Source: an uncultured Tenacibaculum sp. (GTDB lineage Bacteria > Bacteroidota > Bacteroidia > Flavobacteriales > Flavobacteriaceae). From it: a DNA stretch of 64,000 bases. The translations under genes and the position numbers were made by a program. The stretch spans positions 62,001 to 126,000 of the forward strand of contig NZ_CANMLT010000006.1 in the NCBI RefSeq assembly GCF_947498805.1, given 5' to 3'. Below are positions 35,710-46,249 of this stretch, piece by piece. Position 1 is the stretch's first letter, and every line of letters starts with the position of its first letter. Below the pieces are notes generated by a model. The model searched no databases. It was given only the letters and a program-made list of their open reading frames with translations, and was not told the DNA's origin.

Positions 35710-36537
35710 CTACCAACTTCCCGAGGCTCCGCCTCCACCGAAGCCTCCACCGCCGAAGCCTCCGCCAAAACCGCCACTTCCGAAGCCACCTGATGAACCT
35801 CCAAAGCCTCCGCTTCCAAAGCCACCTCGACCAGCGTTACTTAATATAATGGTTTCTAAAATATCTCTAGAGTCGGTTCTACGGTAATTACCTCTACCTC
35901 CATTTCCTCTTCCTCCACGAGAAATTAAAATAAAGAAGATGAGAAGAATAATGATAAAGACTATAAAACCAAAATCAAAACCTTCAGACTCTTTACGAGT
36001 TCCTTTGTATTCTCCATTTAAAACTTGAAAAATAGCTGTAGTTCCTTTATCAATACCAGCATAATAATTTCCTGCTTTAAACTCAGGAATCATTACTCTA
36101 TTAATTATTCGCTCAGAAAGTAAATCGGATAACAAATATTCAATCCCATAACCTGTAGCAATATCAACCTTTCTGTCTTCCATGGCTAGTAAGATCAAAA
36201 TACCATTATCTTCTTTCTCCTGACCTATTCCCCATTTATGTCCCCAATTAGTGGCCACCAAGGAAATATCATCTCCATTCAATGTCTTTACTGTCGCTAC
36301 TACAATTTGTGTAGAGGTACTATCTGAATAAAACAACAGTTTTTTTTCTAAACTTTCCTTTTGCCAAGGTTCAAAAACTTTAGCGTCATCATACACTCGA
36401 AATATTCCATCTGGCTTCTCTGGAATTTTAAAACCACTTTGTGCTATTGACAGTGTTGATACTAAAAAGATTATTAAAACTAACAATTTTCTACAAACAA
36501 CTAAAATTTGAGTACTCATCATTGATCTTTGAATCAT
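35710..36537 (-). CDS. TPM-domain membrane protein with Gly-rich tail
   Basis: The protein is 275 residues. A signal sequence (about 12-32) is followed by a TPM domain (about 42-175) with DDAKVFEPWQ, STQIVVATV and DNGILILLAMEDRKVDIATGYG. One membrane helix lies at about 185-203, and the C-terminal 45 residues are almost only Gly, Phe and Ser. TPM proteins help envelope or photosystem maintenance in other groups; their biochemistry is not settled. The start overlaps the upstream TPM gene by 4 bp. Confidence 0.88.
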   Translation of the reverse strand: MIQRSMMSTQILVVCRKLLVLIIFLVSTLSIAQSGFKIPEKPDGIFRVYDDAKVFEPWQKESLEKKLLFYSDSTSTQIVVATVKTLNGDDISLVATNWGHKWGIGQEKEDNGILILLAMEDRKVDIATGYGIEYLLSDLLSERIINRVMIPEFKAGNYYAGIDKGTTAIFQVLNGEYKGTRKESEGFDFGFIVFIIILLIFFILISRGGRGNGGRGNYRRTDSRDILETIILSNAGRGGFGSGGFGGSSGGFGSGGFGGGFGGGGFGGGGASGSW

Positions 36538-36971
36538 CCTTTAGAAATTTCGTTAGACAATTCATCTTCATCACTAATACTCCAAGGAAAATGCGCTTTC
36601 AGCTCCTTACCAGCTTTCAATACGCCATTAATAATTCCTTGTTTAAAGTTTCCTTGTTGAAACTGTTCTTGTATAGCTTCTTTTGTAGTATCCCAGAAGT
36701 CGTTTGATACTACCTTATTAATTCCTTTATCTCCATAGATTACAAAGGCATGATCTTCCACAGCAATATAAATTAACACCGCATTTTGTTCTTTGGTGTT
36801 AAACATTTTAAGCATACGGAATACTTCTAGCGCACGATTGTAATGAGAAATCTGCGTAGTTTTCTCTATATGCACACGTATTTCACCAGAAGTATTTCGT
36901 TCAGCTTGTCGAATAGCTTGAACAATTTCTAATTCTTCTTCTGAAGTTAAAAACTCTTCAACTAACGACAT
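36534..36971 (-). CDS. TPM-domain protein, short form
   Basis: The 145-residue protein has a TPM domain without a signal peptide or membrane helix: NTSGEIRVHIEK, QNAVLIYIAVEDHAFVIYGDKGI and FKQGIINGVLKAG. It sits between LemA (1-bp overlap) and the membrane TPM protein (4-bp overlap), so the three form one translational unit. It may work on the cytoplasmic side with LemA. Confidence 0.88.
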   Translation of the reverse strand: MSLVEEFLTSEEELEIVQAIRQAERNTSGEIRVHIEKTTQISHYNRALEVFRMLKMFNTKEQNAVLIYIAVEDHAFVIYGDKGINKVVSNDFWDTTKEAIQEQFQQGNFKQGIINGVLKAGKELKAHFPWSISDEDELSNEISKG

Positions 36972-37570
36972 TATTTTCTAGTATAATCGTTAACATCTGG
37001 TGCTTTCTCAGCTCCATCATCAGATTTAAAACGATCTTTCTTTTCAAACCCAAAAATACTCGCTAAAATGTTTCCTGGAAATTGACGAACATGTTTGTTA
37101 AATGGAGTAATTGACTCATTAAAACGATCACGCTCTACTTTAATTCTATTCTCTGTGCGCTCTAATTCGTTCATCATTTCCTTATAATTCTCATTAGCCT
37201 TTAATTCAGGATAACGCTCAAACACTGCTAATAAACGTGATAAAGCAGAGGTTAATCCGCTCTGTGCTTGTTGGAATTGTTGCAACTGTGCAGGAGTAAT
37301 ATTACTTGGGTCTATTTGAATACTCGTTGCTTTTGAACGTGCTTCGGTAACCTTTAAAAAAGTTTCTTGTTCATGCTCAGCATAACGTTCTGCTACTTTC
37401 ATTAAATTAGGAATTAAGTCTGCTCTACGTTGATAAGCACTCTCTACTTTAGACCACTGCTCTCCTATTACCTCTTCCAATTCAATGGCAGTATTATAAA
37501 ATCCTTTTGCCCATCCAAAAACTCCTAAACCAATAACGGCAAGAATTATAATAGGAATTAATTTTTTCAT
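36971..37570 (-). CDS. lemA: LemA family protein
   Basis: The 199-residue protein has an N-terminal membrane anchor (about 1-20), then the LemA signature EQWSKVESAYQRRADLIPNL near 38-57 and long amphipathic helices. LemA proteins expose their C-terminal helical domain outside the membrane; the function is not established. The LemA-TPM-TPM order is a recurring arrangement in bacteria. Confidence 0.95.
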   Translation of the reverse strand: MKKLIPIIILAVIGLGVFGWAKGFYNTAIELEEVIGEQWSKVESAYQRRADLIPNLMKVAERYAEHEQETFLKVTEARSKATSIQIDPSNITPAQLQQFQQAQSGLTSALSRLLAVFERYPELKANENYKEMMNELERTENRIKVERDRFNESITPFNKHVRQFPGNILASIFGFEKKDRFKSDDGAEKAPDVNDYTRK

Positions 37571-37588
37571 GTTTTTTGATTTTTGTTG

Positions 37589-37915
37589 TTATAATTGATT
37601 TTTTATTTTCAGTAATTCTGCTTTTACTGCTTCTAATCTACTAATTATTTCCTGATTACTAACTACTTCAGGATCTTTCTTAAGTTTCTTTCGAGCACCA
37701 TCTAAGGTAAAACCTCTTTCCTTTACTAAATTATAAATGAGCTTAAAATTCTCAATATCTTCTTTAGTAAACAAACGGTTTCCTTTAGCATTCTTTTTGG
37801 GTTTGATAATGTCAAACTCATTATCCCAAAAACGAATTAGAGAAGTGTTAACGCCAAAGGCCTTAGCTACTTCTCCAATTTTATAATATCTTTTTTCTGG
37901 TAAATCTACATGCAT
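37589..37915 (-). CDS. MerR family regulator, small
   Basis: The 108-residue protein has a MerR-type winged helix at about 9-75 (YKIGEVAKAFGVNTSLIRFW and a KGNRLFTKEDI wing). A short coiled-coil tail ends in LLKIKNQL and there is no ligand-binding domain. It lies between the M23 peptidase and LemA genes on the same strand, 18 bp from lemA. Its target is unknown. Confidence 0.9.
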   Translation of the reverse strand: MHVDLPEKRYYKIGEVAKAFGVNTSLIRFWDNEFDIIKPKKNAKGNRLFTKEDIENFKLIYNLVKERGFTLDGARKKLKKDPEVVSNQEIISRLEAVKAELLKIKNQL

Positions 37916-37937
37916 ATTTTACCTAGTACTTTATGTA

Positions 37938-38906
37938 TTAATCATACGATTGTCCTTTTTGTTGAGATGCTTTTTGCATTGCAATAAACTCTTCTGGAGT
38001 TAAATCTCCATAATAGTAATAAATCGGATTTACGGGTCTACCATTTTTATGAACTTCGTAATGTAAATGAGGGGCCGCAGAACGTCCTGTGTTCCCAACA
38101 TATCCAATCAAATCACCGCGCTTTACTTTTTGACCTCTTTTAGCTATAATTTTACTCATGTGCGCATAAATAGTTTCATAGCCATATCCGTGATCTATAT
38201 ATACTACCTTACCAAAGGTAGCACTTCTATGCGCTTTTACTATTTTACCATTTCCTGAGGCAAAAATCGGTGTACCTGTGGGAGCCGTAAAGTCCATTCC
38301 ATTATGCATTCTCCAAGACTTTAATATTGGATGCATTCTCATACCATACCCAGAAGCCATTCTTTTTAAGTCTTCATTTTTTACAGGCTGAATTGCAGGA
38401 ATAGATGCCAACATCTTATCTTTTTCTTTGGCTAACTTTACGATCTCATCTAATGATTTTGATTGTACCGTAATCTGCTTTGAAATAATATCTATTTTTC
38501 GTTTTACCTCTTCAATTTCTTTACTATTATTGAAACCTTCTAAATGTTTGTATCGATTTACTCCTCCAAATCCTGCTTTCCTTTGTTCTTCTGGAATTGG
38601 GTTTGCTTCGAAATACGTTCTATATATATTATTATCTCTCTCTTGTAACTCTGTTAATCTAATAGATAATTCATCCAATTCTTTCGACATAATCTCATTA
38701 TGCAGTCTATAATTATCTAATTCTCTTTTTTGAGCACGTTCTTTTGGTGACATTAAAAACTGGCTAAATCCAATAAATCCGAAAAAAGCAACTAGCATTG
38801 CTCCTAAAGTCCATAAAACACTTTTCTTAAATGTTTCACTTTTTCTTGCTTCTATTTTTCGGTATGATAAGGTATCTGGATCGTAATAATATTTTACTTT
38901 CGCCAT
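37938..38906 (-). CDS. M23 family metallopeptidase, membrane-anchored
   Basis: The protein is 322 residues. A single transmembrane helix lies near 30-50 after a basic N-terminus. A coiled coil follows at about 60-165. The LytM domain has HNGMDF (zinc His and Asp) near 199-204 and HLHYEV near 280-285. This layout is that of cell-wall endopeptidases or of regulators of division amidases. All zinc-binding residues are present, so it is probably active. Confidence 0.92.
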   Translation of the reverse strand: MAKVKYYYDPDTLSYRKIEARKSETFKKSVLWTLGAMLVAFFGFIGFSQFLMSPKERAQKRELDNYRLHNEIMSKELDELSIRLTELQERDNNIYRTYFEANPIPEEQRKAGFGGVNRYKHLEGFNNSKEIEEVKRKIDIISKQITVQSKSLDEIVKLAKEKDKMLASIPAIQPVKNEDLKRMASGYGMRMHPILKSWRMHNGMDFTAPTGTPIFASGNGKIVKAHRSATFGKVVYIDHGYGYETIYAHMSKIIAKRGQKVKRGDLIGYVGNTGRSAAPHLHYEVHKNGRPVNPIYYYYGDLTPEEFIAMQKASQQKGQSYD

Positions 38907-39059
38907 AATGCTAAATGTACTATTTTTGTGCTCATTAAACGAAGCATCCTATGGGGATGTACTAATTTTGGTTAGTCACAAATTTACAAAATGTTTCAAA
39001 ACTGCTTAATGAAAGTGGTTTTTTAATTAAAAATTAACAAAATAAGATACTAGAGTAGT

Positions 39060-41675
39060 ATGAGATCTCAAGATATTAGAGCTAAATTTTTAGAATTTTT
39101 TAAGTCAAAACAACATGATATCGTTCCTTCGGCACCAATGGTGTTAAAGAATGACCCAACATTAATGTTTACCAACTCTGGTATGGCTCCGTTTAAGGAG
39201 TTTTTCTTAGGAAATGCTACTCCAAAAAATAATAGAATTTCTGATTCTCAAAAATGTTTACGTGTTTCTGGAAAACACAACGACCTAGAGGAAGTTGGAT
39301 ATGACACCTATCACCATACCATGTTTGAAATGTTAGGAAACTGGAGTTTTGGTGATTACTTTAAAAAAGAAGCTATTGCTTGGGCTTGGGAATTATTAAC
39401 TGAGGTTTATAAGATTCCTAAAGATATTTTATACGTAACCGTTTTTGAAGGTGATGAGAAAGATGGTACAAAAATGGACCAAGAAGCCTATGATCTTTGG
39501 AAGCAATACATTTCTGAAGACCGTATCTTAATGGGTAATAAAAAAGATAACTTCTGGGAAATGGGTGAGCAAGGACCTTGCGGACCATGTTCTGAGATTC
39601 ACGTAGATATTCGTTCTGCTGAAGAAAAAGCTAAGGTTGACGGAAAATCATTAGTAAATGAAGACCACCCACAAGTTGTTGAAATATGGAACTTAGTTTT
39701 CATGCAGTTCAATCGTAAAGCAAATGGTTCTTTAGATGAATTACCTGCAAAACACATTGATACTGGAATGGGATTTGAGCGTTTATGTATGGTATTACAA
39801 GGTGTTCAATCTAACTATGACACCGATGTATTTACACCATTAATTAGAGAAATTGAAACGATTACGGGTGTTGGATATGGTAAAGATGAAAAGGTTGACA
39901 TTGCTATTCGTGTAATTGCAGATCACGTTCGTGCGGTTGCTTTTGCTATTGCAGACGGACAGTTACCAAGTAATAATGGTGCTGGATATGTTATTCGTAG
40001 AATCTTACGTAGAGCTATTCGTTATGGATTTACTTTCTTAAATAAAAAAGAACCTTTTATTTATAAGTTAGCGGAAACCTTAGCTCATCAAATGGGAGAT
40101 GCTTTTCCTGAAATTAGAAAACAAGATACTTTAGTTCATAATGTAATTAAAGAGGAAGAAGCTTCTTTCTTACGTACCTTAGAACAAGGGTTATTATTAT
40201 TAGATCGTGTAATTGACACTACTCAAGGAACTACGGTTTCTGGTAAAAAAGCTTTTGAATTATATGACACCTATGGATTCCCATTAGATTTAACACAGCT
40301 AATTGCTCGTGAAAAAGGGTATGATGTAAATGAAGAAGAGTTTAATGCTGGAATGAAAGCTCAAAAAGACCGTTCTCGTGCAGCTTCTGCAAGTGAAACT
40401 GGTGACTGGGTTGTTTTAGTAGAAGATGAAATGGAAGAGTTTGTTGGATATGACACGTTAAGTGTTGACGTAAAGCTTACTCGTTATAGAAAAGTAACTA
40501 CTAAAAAAGACGGTGATCAATACCAATTAGTATTTAATATGACTCCTTTCTATCCAGAAGGTGGTGGACAAGTTGGTGACAAAGGTTTTATTGAAGCTCC
40601 AAACGGTGATGTTATTTATGTGATTGATACGAAGAAAGAAAACAATGTAATCATTCACTTTACGAAGAATTTACCGAAGAACTTAAACGAAACATTTAAG
40701 GCAGTAGTAAACGATGAGTTTAGACGTTTATCTGCGAGCAATCACTCAGCAACGCACTTGTTACACCAAGCATTACGTGCTGTTTTAGGAGATCACGTAG
40801 AACAAAAAGGATCATTGGTAAGTCCTGATTATTTACGTTTTGACTTCTCTCACTTCTCAAAGGTTGACAAAGATCAGTTAAATGAAATTGAGGAGTTTGT
40901 AAATGCACGTATTCGTGAGAACCTTCCTTTAGAAGAGAAAAGAAATATTCCAATGCAACAAGCTATTGACGAAGGTGCTTTGGCTTTGTTTGGAGAAAAG
41001 TATGGTGATAGCGTTCGTGCGATCCGTTTTGGACAATCAATGGAATTGTGTGGAGGAACACACGTACAACAAACTGGAGACATTTGGTATTTTAAAATCA
41101 AATCTGAAGGTGCTGTAGCTGCTGGTATTCGTCGTATTGAGGCAATTACCAACCTTGCTGTAGGTGAATATTTTGAAGATGTAGAGCGTAACTTTAATTC
41201 GGTAAAGCAATTGCTTAAAAATCCAAAAGATATTACGAAATCAGTAAGTGCTTTACAAACTGAAAATGCCGCTTTAAAGAAGCAAATAGAGCAATTACAA
41301 AAAGATAAAGCAAAGAATATGAAAGGAGATCTTAAAAATCAATTACAAGAGATTAACGGAGTTCAATTCTTGGCCTTAAAAGTAGATTTAGATCAGGTAA
41401 GTATTAAAAACTTATTATTTGAATTGGCTGGAGAGGTTGACAACTTATTTGCCCTATTAGCTACTTCTGAAAATCCAGAAAAAGCAATGTTAACGTGTTA
41501 TATTTCTAAAAATTTAGCTAATGAACGTGGTTATGATGCTGGTAAAGTAGTAAGAGAATTAGGTAAATACATTCACGGTGGTGGAGGTGGACAAAACTTC
41601 TACGCAACTGCTGGAGGTAAAAACCCAGGAGGGTTACCTAAAGTATTAGACAAAGCTAAAGAGTATGTAGTGTAA
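39060..41675 (+). CDS. alaS: Alanine-tRNA ligase
   Basis: The 871-residue protein has full family length. The N-terminal aminoacylation domain has [11 protein letters not shown] and the class II motifs. The editing domain has [11 protein letters not shown] near 561-571 and CGGTHV near 662-667. The C-terminal C-Ala domain ends with [14 protein letters not shown]. It charges tRNA-Ala in the cytoplasm. The gene is followed by an intrinsic terminator. Confidence 0.98.
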   Translation: MRSQDIRAKFLEFFKSKQHDIVPSAPMVLKNDPTLMFTNSGMAPFKEFFLGNATPKNNRISDSQKCLRVSGKHNDLEEVGYDTYHHTMFEMLGNWSFGDYFKKEAIAWAWELLTEVYKIPKDILYVTVFEGDEKDGTKMDQEAYDLWKQYISEDRILMGNKKDNFWEMGEQGPCGPCSEIHVDIRSAEEKAKVDGKSLVNEDHPQVVEIWNLVFMQFNRKANGSLDELPAKHIDTGMGFERLCMVLQGVQSNYDTDVFTPLIREIETITGVGYGKDEKVDIAIRVIADHVRAVAFAIADGQLPSNNGAGYVIRRILRRAIRYGFTFLNKKEPFIYKLAETLAHQMGDAFPEIRKQDTLVHNVIKEEEASFLRTLEQGLLLLDRVIDTTQGTTVSGKKAFELYDTYGFPLDLTQLIAREKGYDVNEEEFNAGMKAQKDRSRAASASETGDWVVLVEDEMEEFVGYDTLSVDVKLTRYRKVTTKKDGDQYQLVFNMTPFYPEGGGQVGDKGFIEAPNGDVIYVIDTKKENNVIIHFTKNLPKNLNETFKAVVNDEFRRLSASNHSATHLLHQALRAVLGDHVEQKGSLVSPDYLRFDFSHFSKVDKDQLNEIEEFVNARIRENLPLEEKRNIPMQQAIDEGALALFGEKYGDSVRAIRFGQSMELCGGTHVQQTGDIWYFKIKSEGAVAAGIRRIEAITNLAVGEYFEDVERNFNSVKQLLKNPKDITKSVSALQTENAALKKQIEQLQKDKAKNMKGDLKNQLQEINGVQFLALKVDLDQVSIKNLLFELAGEVDNLFALLATSENPEKAMLTCYISKNLANERGYDAGKVVRELGKYIHGGGGGQNFYATAGGKNPGGLPKVLDKAKEYVV

Positions 41676-41696
41676 TACTCCAAACAGAAACTTATA

Positions 41697-41728
41697 TAAA
41701 ACTCGTTACTTTAAGCAGCGAGTTTTTT
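41697..41728 (+). terminator. Intrinsic terminator of alaS
   Basis: AAAACTCGTT pairs with AGCGAGTTTT (one G-U), with a loop of about nine bases and a following T-run. It lies 22 bp after the alaS stop. Confidence 0.8.
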
Positions 41729-41843
41729 GTTTACCAAAAGTTTTCTCTCGTGATATTTAATTAAAAAAATTAACTTCACTATCAAACAATATCTTATCGT
41801 TTAAAACGAAGCATATCTTAACTATTTACTACAATACCATAAA

Positions 41844-42383
41844 ATGAGACCTAAAATAAAAAAAGAAGATTTTTTAAATGCTGATGATGAATGGTTAGTT
41901 CAATTAATTGGGCAAACAACAGATGTAGAAATAAATCCAAATATAACAAATCAAAAAAAAGATTTATACTATAAAAGAATTCAACTATGTAATTTAATTA
42001 TTCAGATTGAATTTACTATTGAAAGTTATGGGCAAATAAATTTCTTTATAGATTATTCGCATGAAATACCTGATTTAATAGAACTTAAAGAGTTATTATA
42101 TGAATTTAACGAACGTGAGGCAGTTGACGCTATTGATAAAACTTTATTATTCTATCATAACAACAAAAAAGAATTTGATTACTTAACTAATGCTATTGAA
42201 CCAGCTAATTATGATTTAAGACATAAGCAACTTGAAGAAAAGTATTACGACTTAGAAAACACAAATAATGGTGTAGCGTTTTATATCCCTCTTTGTGAAC
42301 CTATTGAAAACTTAGCTAAATATATTAGATTGAATCCTAATGAATTCTTAGTTGACGAAAATGGGGTAGAGTACAATAGCTAA
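41844..42383 (+). CDS. DMP19-like (DUF4375) protein
   Basis: The 179-residue acidic protein has no signal peptide. The middle part NLIIQIEFTIESYGQINFFIDYSHE with a following ELKELLYEF helix, and the end LAKYIRLNPNEFLVDE, resemble the DUF4375/DMP19 fold, whose named member is a DNA-mimic protein. The resemblance is only by pattern, and a DNA-mimic role is not shown. It stands alone between alaS and the photolyase operon. The 144 bp behind it hold no gene. Confidence 0.5.
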   Translation: MRPKIKKEDFLNADDEWLVQLIGQTTDVEINPNITNQKKDLYYKRIQLCNLIIQIEFTIESYGQINFFIDYSHEIPDLIELKELLYEFNEREAVDAIDKTLLFYHNNKKEFDYLTNAIEPANYDLRHKQLEEKYYDLENTNNGVAFYIPLCEPIENLAKYIRLNPNEFLVDENGVEYNS

Positions 42384-42527
42384 CGACATCTATAATTTAT
42401 TGTCGTCAGATTTCCTAAATCGTAACCCCTTACCATAAATTCTATTGAATTTTCCACAATTAATCATAGCCTCAACAGATAGTGCAACATAACAAAACTC
42501 CCGAATAAATTACTGTCTTTTTGTTAT

Positions 42528-43811
42528 TTATAATGCTTTTTTATAAGTACTAATAGCTCTTTCTCGGGCAAATTTATGATCTACTATAGGTTGAGGATAA
42601 GTTAATTCTTCAAAGTCTTTTACCCATGTTTTTACATACTGTAAGTCTTTATCAAACTTTTTAAGCTGTTCTGTGGGGTTGAACACTCTAAAATAGGGTG
42701 CAGCATCACAGCCTGTACCAGCAGACCATTGCCAGTTTCCATTATTAGAAGCTAATTCATAGTCTAACAATTTTTCAGCAAAATACGCTTCCCCCCAACG
42801 CCAATCGATGAGTAAATGTTTGCATAAAAATCCTGCGGTAATCATACGAACTCTATTATGCATGTATCCTGTTTCATTTAATTCACGCATACCAGCATCT
42901 ACCATAGGATATCCTGTTTCTCCTTTACACCATTTTTCAAACTCCTCTTTGCTATTTCTCCATGGAACTGCATCATACTTTGATTTAAAATTCTCGGTAA
43001 CCACTTTAGGAAAGTGATATAAAATCTGCATAAAAAATTCTCTCCAAATCAATTCGCTCAAAAACACCTGATTTAAGTCAAGTGCTCTTTTCACCATTTC
43101 ACGTACGCTTACTGTTCCAAAGCGTAAATGAGGAGAAATGTATGAAGTGGTGTTTTTTGCAGGAAAGTCTCTTGTGGCATCATAAGTACTTATTTGAGAA
43201 AAGTTATAAGGCTTCACTTTGATTGCACTTTCTTTAAAACCTATAAAATCCAACATTGGAAAATTTATAGTCTTTTTTAAGAAACCAGAAAAATCAATCT
43301 CATATTCCTGTAGATCTCTTTCTTTTGAAAAAGCTTTCAACCATTTGTTTTTAAATGGGGTATATACGGTATAAGGTGTTCCGTCATTTTTGACTACCTC
43401 ACTTTCTTCAAAAACAACTTGGTCTTTACATAAATGAAACGCTATTTCTTTTGACGCTAAAAAAGATTGCACTTGTGTATCTCTTTGAATTGCATAAGGC
43501 TCATAATCTTTATTTGTATATACCTCAGCAATCTCGTATTCCTCAACAAGATCACTCCAAACTTTAAGTGGTTTTCCTTTTAAAACCAATAAAGACGAAT
43601 CGTATTGTTTTAGTTTTTTATCTATCTCTTTTAAAGAATCATAAATAAAATTTACCCTTGCATCATCTTTTGGAAGTGCATCTAAAATCTCTTCGTCAAA
43701 AATAAATATGGGTAGTACCTTATAACCAGATTGCAATGCTTTCGACAATCCTTTGTTATCATATAACCGTAGATCTCTTCGATACCAAAAAATGGCGATT
43801 TTATCCTTCAT
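42528..43811 (-). CDS. phrB: CPD photolyase, class I
   Basis: The 427-residue protein has an N-terminal photolyase domain (IFWYRRDLRLYDN) for the antenna cofactor. The FAD-binding domain carries MHNRVRM near 318-324, a WRWGEAYFAEKLLDYELASNNGNWQW segment and AGTGCDAAPYFRVFNP near 366-381. It repairs UV pyrimidine dimers with blue light. It is the last gene of the photolyase/pterin operon and overlaps the SRPBCC gene by 11 bp. Confidence 0.95.
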   Translation of the reverse strand: MKDKIAIFWYRRDLRLYDNKGLSKALQSGYKVLPIFIFDEEILDALPKDDARVNFIYDSLKEIDKKLKQYDSSLLVLKGKPLKVWSDLVEEYEIAEVYTNKDYEPYAIQRDTQVQSFLASKEIAFHLCKDQVVFEESEVVKNDGTPYTVYTPFKNKWLKAFSKERDLQEYEIDFSGFLKKTINFPMLDFIGFKESAIKVKPYNFSQISTYDATRDFPAKNTTSYISPHLRFGTVSVREMVKRALDLNQVFLSELIWREFFMQILYHFPKVVTENFKSKYDAVPWRNSKEEFEKWCKGETGYPMVDAGMRELNETGYMHNRVRMITAGFLCKHLLIDWRWGEAYFAEKLLDYELASNNGNWQWSAGTGCDAAPYFRVFNPTEQLKKFDKDLQYVKTWVKDFEELTYPQPIVDHKFARERAISTYKKAL

Positions 43812-44286
43812 TAAACAATTTTTCTAATGTTTCATATCGATGTTCAAATATTCCTTTTAGCTGCTTCTTTATAAAAATGCTTTGAGCGAGATGCCCTAAG
43901 AATCCAAAAGGTATTTTATACGATATTTTATCTTTCATTAATGTATTTCCATTAGATAACTCCTCAAACCAGTGTTCATGATGCCACATGCTATAAGGAC
44001 CAAATCGTTGTTCATCTATAAAAAAATCTTGTTCTTTTACTTGCGTAATTTCTGTGACCCAGCTTGATTTTATTCCTGGTAAAATTCCAACTTTATAGGT
44101 AATAATCTGTCCAGCATACGCCTTACTTTCTACATCAGATGTTATTTGAAACCCCATATGTGAAGGAGTAATTTTTTGCAAGTTTTCTGGCGAGCTAAAA
44201 AAACCCCATGCTTGCTTGAGTGGTACTTCTAGAACTTGTTGTGTAGACAAGGTATAAATTCCAGAATGTTTTTTAAATGTAATCAC
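43801..44286 (-). CDS. SRPBCC family protein
   Basis: The 161-residue protein starts with YTLSTQQVLEVPLKQAWGFF and has the START-like pattern of a hydrophobic-ligand-binding cavity. No catalytic residues are recognisable. It stands directly before the photolyase gene, a neighbourhood I associate with this family. The ligand is unknown. Confidence 0.85.
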   Translation of the reverse strand: MITFKKHSGIYTLSTQQVLEVPLKQAWGFFSSPENLQKITPSHMGFQITSDVESKAYAGQIITYKVGILPGIKSSWVTEITQVKEQDFFIDEQRFGPYSMWHHEHWFEELSNGNTLMKDKISYKIPFGFLGHLAQSIFIKKQLKGIFEHRYETLEKLFNEG

Positions 44287-44287
44287 C

Positions 44288-44803
44288 TTATAATAATTTT
44301 GTTATTTTCTTACTCATAGGTTTGGTAACCGAGTAAAACACATCTATTAATCTTCCTTCTTCATCAACTAAGTACTTCTGAAAATTCCATTTTACAGAAG
44401 AATTTAGCTTACCATTTTTCTCTTTTTTAGTTAACCATTGGTAAATTGGATGTTGCATTGCTCCTTTGACCTCAATTTTTTCTGTCATTGGAAAATCTAC
44501 TCCATAATTCATTCTACAAAACGATTGTATTTCTTGTTCTGTTCCTGGTTCTTGTGCACCAAACTGATTACATGGTAATCCTATAATGACCAGCTTATCT
44601 TTGTGTGTTACATACAACTCTTGTAATCCGTCATATTGATTGGTAAACCCACATTTAGAAGCTACATTAACAAATAATATTTTCTTTCCTTTATAGTGTT
44701 CTAACTTTAGTTCTTCTCCATGAATATCATTAACTTTTATGTCATACAACGATTCCTTCGGCGTTACCGTTTTTCCATTTCCTAAAAAACTAAATAGTGT
44801 CAT
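44288..44803 (-). CDS. Glutathione peroxidase family protein
   Basis: The 171-residue thioredoxin-fold enzyme has NVASKCGFTNQY near residues 41-52 with the peroxidatic Cys, LPCNQFGAQEPG and WNFQKYLVD. The peroxidatic residue is Cys, not selenocysteine. A short hydrophobic start gives no clear signal peptide. It reduces hydroperoxides, probably with thioredoxin. Its place among photolyase genes fits protection against photo-oxidation. Confidence 0.93.
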   Translation of the reverse strand: MTLFSFLGNGKTVTPKESLYDIKVNDIHGEELKLEHYKGKKILFVNVASKCGFTNQYDGLQELYVTHKDKLVIIGLPCNQFGAQEPGTEQEIQSFCRMNYGVDFPMTEKIEVKGAMQHPIYQWLTKKEKNGKLNSSVKWNFQKYLVDEEGRLIDVFYSVTKPMSKKITKLL

Positions 44804-44823
44804 AATTAGTATAATTTTATTTT

Positions 44824-45345
44824 TTATCTAATAGATATTTTTTCAACTTCTAATTTAAACTTTTCGTTGGTTTTATTCCCTATTAAAATGGCAATCTCTT
44901 TAATAGTTTGCGAAGAGAAATTATCTAAGTTCAAACGATATCCTCTAAAAGATGGATAAAAGCTAGTTAAAGGGATTTCTATTTCTTGCTCTTTTCCATT
45001 AGTTTGAAAACTTTGGATATACCAAAATCGAGTACTTCTATCTGCCTTTAATCTTAATTGGTACTTTTTACCATCTCCTTTTACTCTAAGTACAATTTTC
45101 GACTTTTTGTCGTCTAGCTTAACATTCACGCGCATACGCGTCATTGCAAACCCTCCGTTATTTTCAGTAGAAACTTCTCCTGAAAATACGGCATTTTCTG
45201 ATGTCTTGTGAATCATACTAGAGGTTGAAATACCTCCCATTACATCATCATTGGTAACATACCATTTTGTCTGTTTTGCTTTGTCAAACACCAAAATTTC
45301 ATTATTTACGTTCAACAATACACATATTAACACTAACCATTTCAT
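44824..45345 (-). CDS. CIA30-like protein
   Basis: The 173-residue protein has a short N-terminal hydrophobic stretch. The rest reads as the CIA30 family (WYVTNDDVMGGIS, FSGEVSTENNGGFAMTRM, YQLRLKADR). Despite the name from mitochondrial complex I assembly, bacterial members have no proven role. It lies 2 bp after the SDR gene and 20 bp before the peroxidase gene. Confidence 0.8.
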   Translation of the reverse strand: MKWLVLICVLLNVNNEILVFDKAKQTKWYVTNDDVMGGISTSSMIHKTSENAVFSGEVSTENNGGFAMTRMRVNVKLDDKKSKIVLRVKGDGKKYQLRLKADRSTRFWYIQSFQTNGKEQEIEIPLTSFYPSFRGYRLNLDNFSSQTIKEIAILIGNKTNEKFKLEVEKISIR

Positions 45346-45347
45346 CT

Positions 45348-46028
45348 TTATATTTTTACCGTTACTATACCTGCATCTATAGGAATTACTTGTCCTGTAA
45401 TAGCCGAAGCTTTTTCAGACAATAAATAACACGCCAAATCGGCAACTTCTTTCGACTCTAAATATTTCTTAAGTGGATGCCGTTGCTTCATGGATTCTTG
45501 CTGTTTTTCGTTTCTTAATAAACGTGAAGCCAAAGGGGTGTTAGTAACTGTAGGTGCAATTGCATTAAACCTAACCTTAGTTGCATATTCTGCAGCTAGC
45601 GATTTTGTTAACCCTTCTACTGCTGATTTACTTGCAGCAATACTTGCATGAAAAGGCATACCTAACATAGAGGCCACTGAGCTAAACAACACGACACTTC
45701 CTTTGCTTTTTACTAATTGATTTTCATAAGCTTTTAAAGTTTTAATTGCCCCAATAACATTCACGTTAAAATCATTTTGAAAATCATCAAGAGTTAAACG
45801 CGTAAATGATTTTAAATTGATACTACCGGGGCAATACACTAAACTATGAACTTCACTTTCTAATTCTGGCAACTTATCTACTGTTACATCGCATGTATAA
45901 CTAACTATATTCTTATGTTCTTCTGAAGGGGTTCTACTAATATTAATAATCTTAGTAGTTTCTTTCAAATTATCTACAATAGCCTTTCCTATTCCTTTAC
46001 TTCCACCTATTACAACGATTGTTTTCAT
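45348..46028 (-). CDS. SDR family oxidoreductase (possible pterin reductase)
   Basis: The 226-residue protein has IGGSKGIGKAI near residues 6-16 as the nucleotide loop, and a VVLFSSVAS segment. The expected YxxxK motif reads HASIAASKSAV, so the catalytic Tyr is replaced and only the Lys remains. It overlaps a small gene by 4 bp downstream of folE. With FolE and PTPS in the operon, a sepiapterin- or dihydropteridine-reductase-like role is a plausible guess. Confidence 0.82.
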   Translation of the reverse strand: MKTIVVIGGSKGIGKAIVDNLKETTKIINISRTPSEEHKNIVSYTCDVTVDKLPELESEVHSLVYCPGSINLKSFTRLTLDDFQNDFNVNVIGAIKTLKAYENQLVKSKGSVVLFSSVASMLGMPFHASIAASKSAVEGLTKSLAAEYATKVRFNAIAPTVTNTPLASRLLRNEKQQESMKQRHPLKKYLESKEVADLACYLLSEKASAITGQVIPIDAGIVTVKI

Positions 46029-46249
46029 AACCTTCCTTTTAATCGTTTCTCTACTTTTTGTTTTATCAAAGTCAAACGCTTCATAATATCCATCAAACTT
46101 CTATCCTTGGTTTCTTTATACACCTCATTAATAGATAGAATTATTTCTTTTGCTTTTCTTGACGCTAGAATTTTTTCATTTCTAGATCTTAATCTTTTAT
46201 GATTCTTTTCAAAATCTAAAGCTTCTTGAATTAAATTAACTGTGCTCAT
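46025..46249 (-). CDS. Small helical protein of unknown function
   Basis: The 74-residue highly charged protein is predicted to be entirely helical (LDFEKNHKRLRSRNEKIL and DIMKRLTLIKQKVEKRL). It overlaps folE and the SDR gene by 4 bp on each side, which supports it as a real translated gene. I do not recognise a family. Confidence 0.6.
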   Translation of the reverse strand: MSTVNLIQEALDFEKNHKRLRSRNEKILASRKAKEIILSINEVYKETKDRSLMDIMKRLTLIKQKVEKRLKGRL

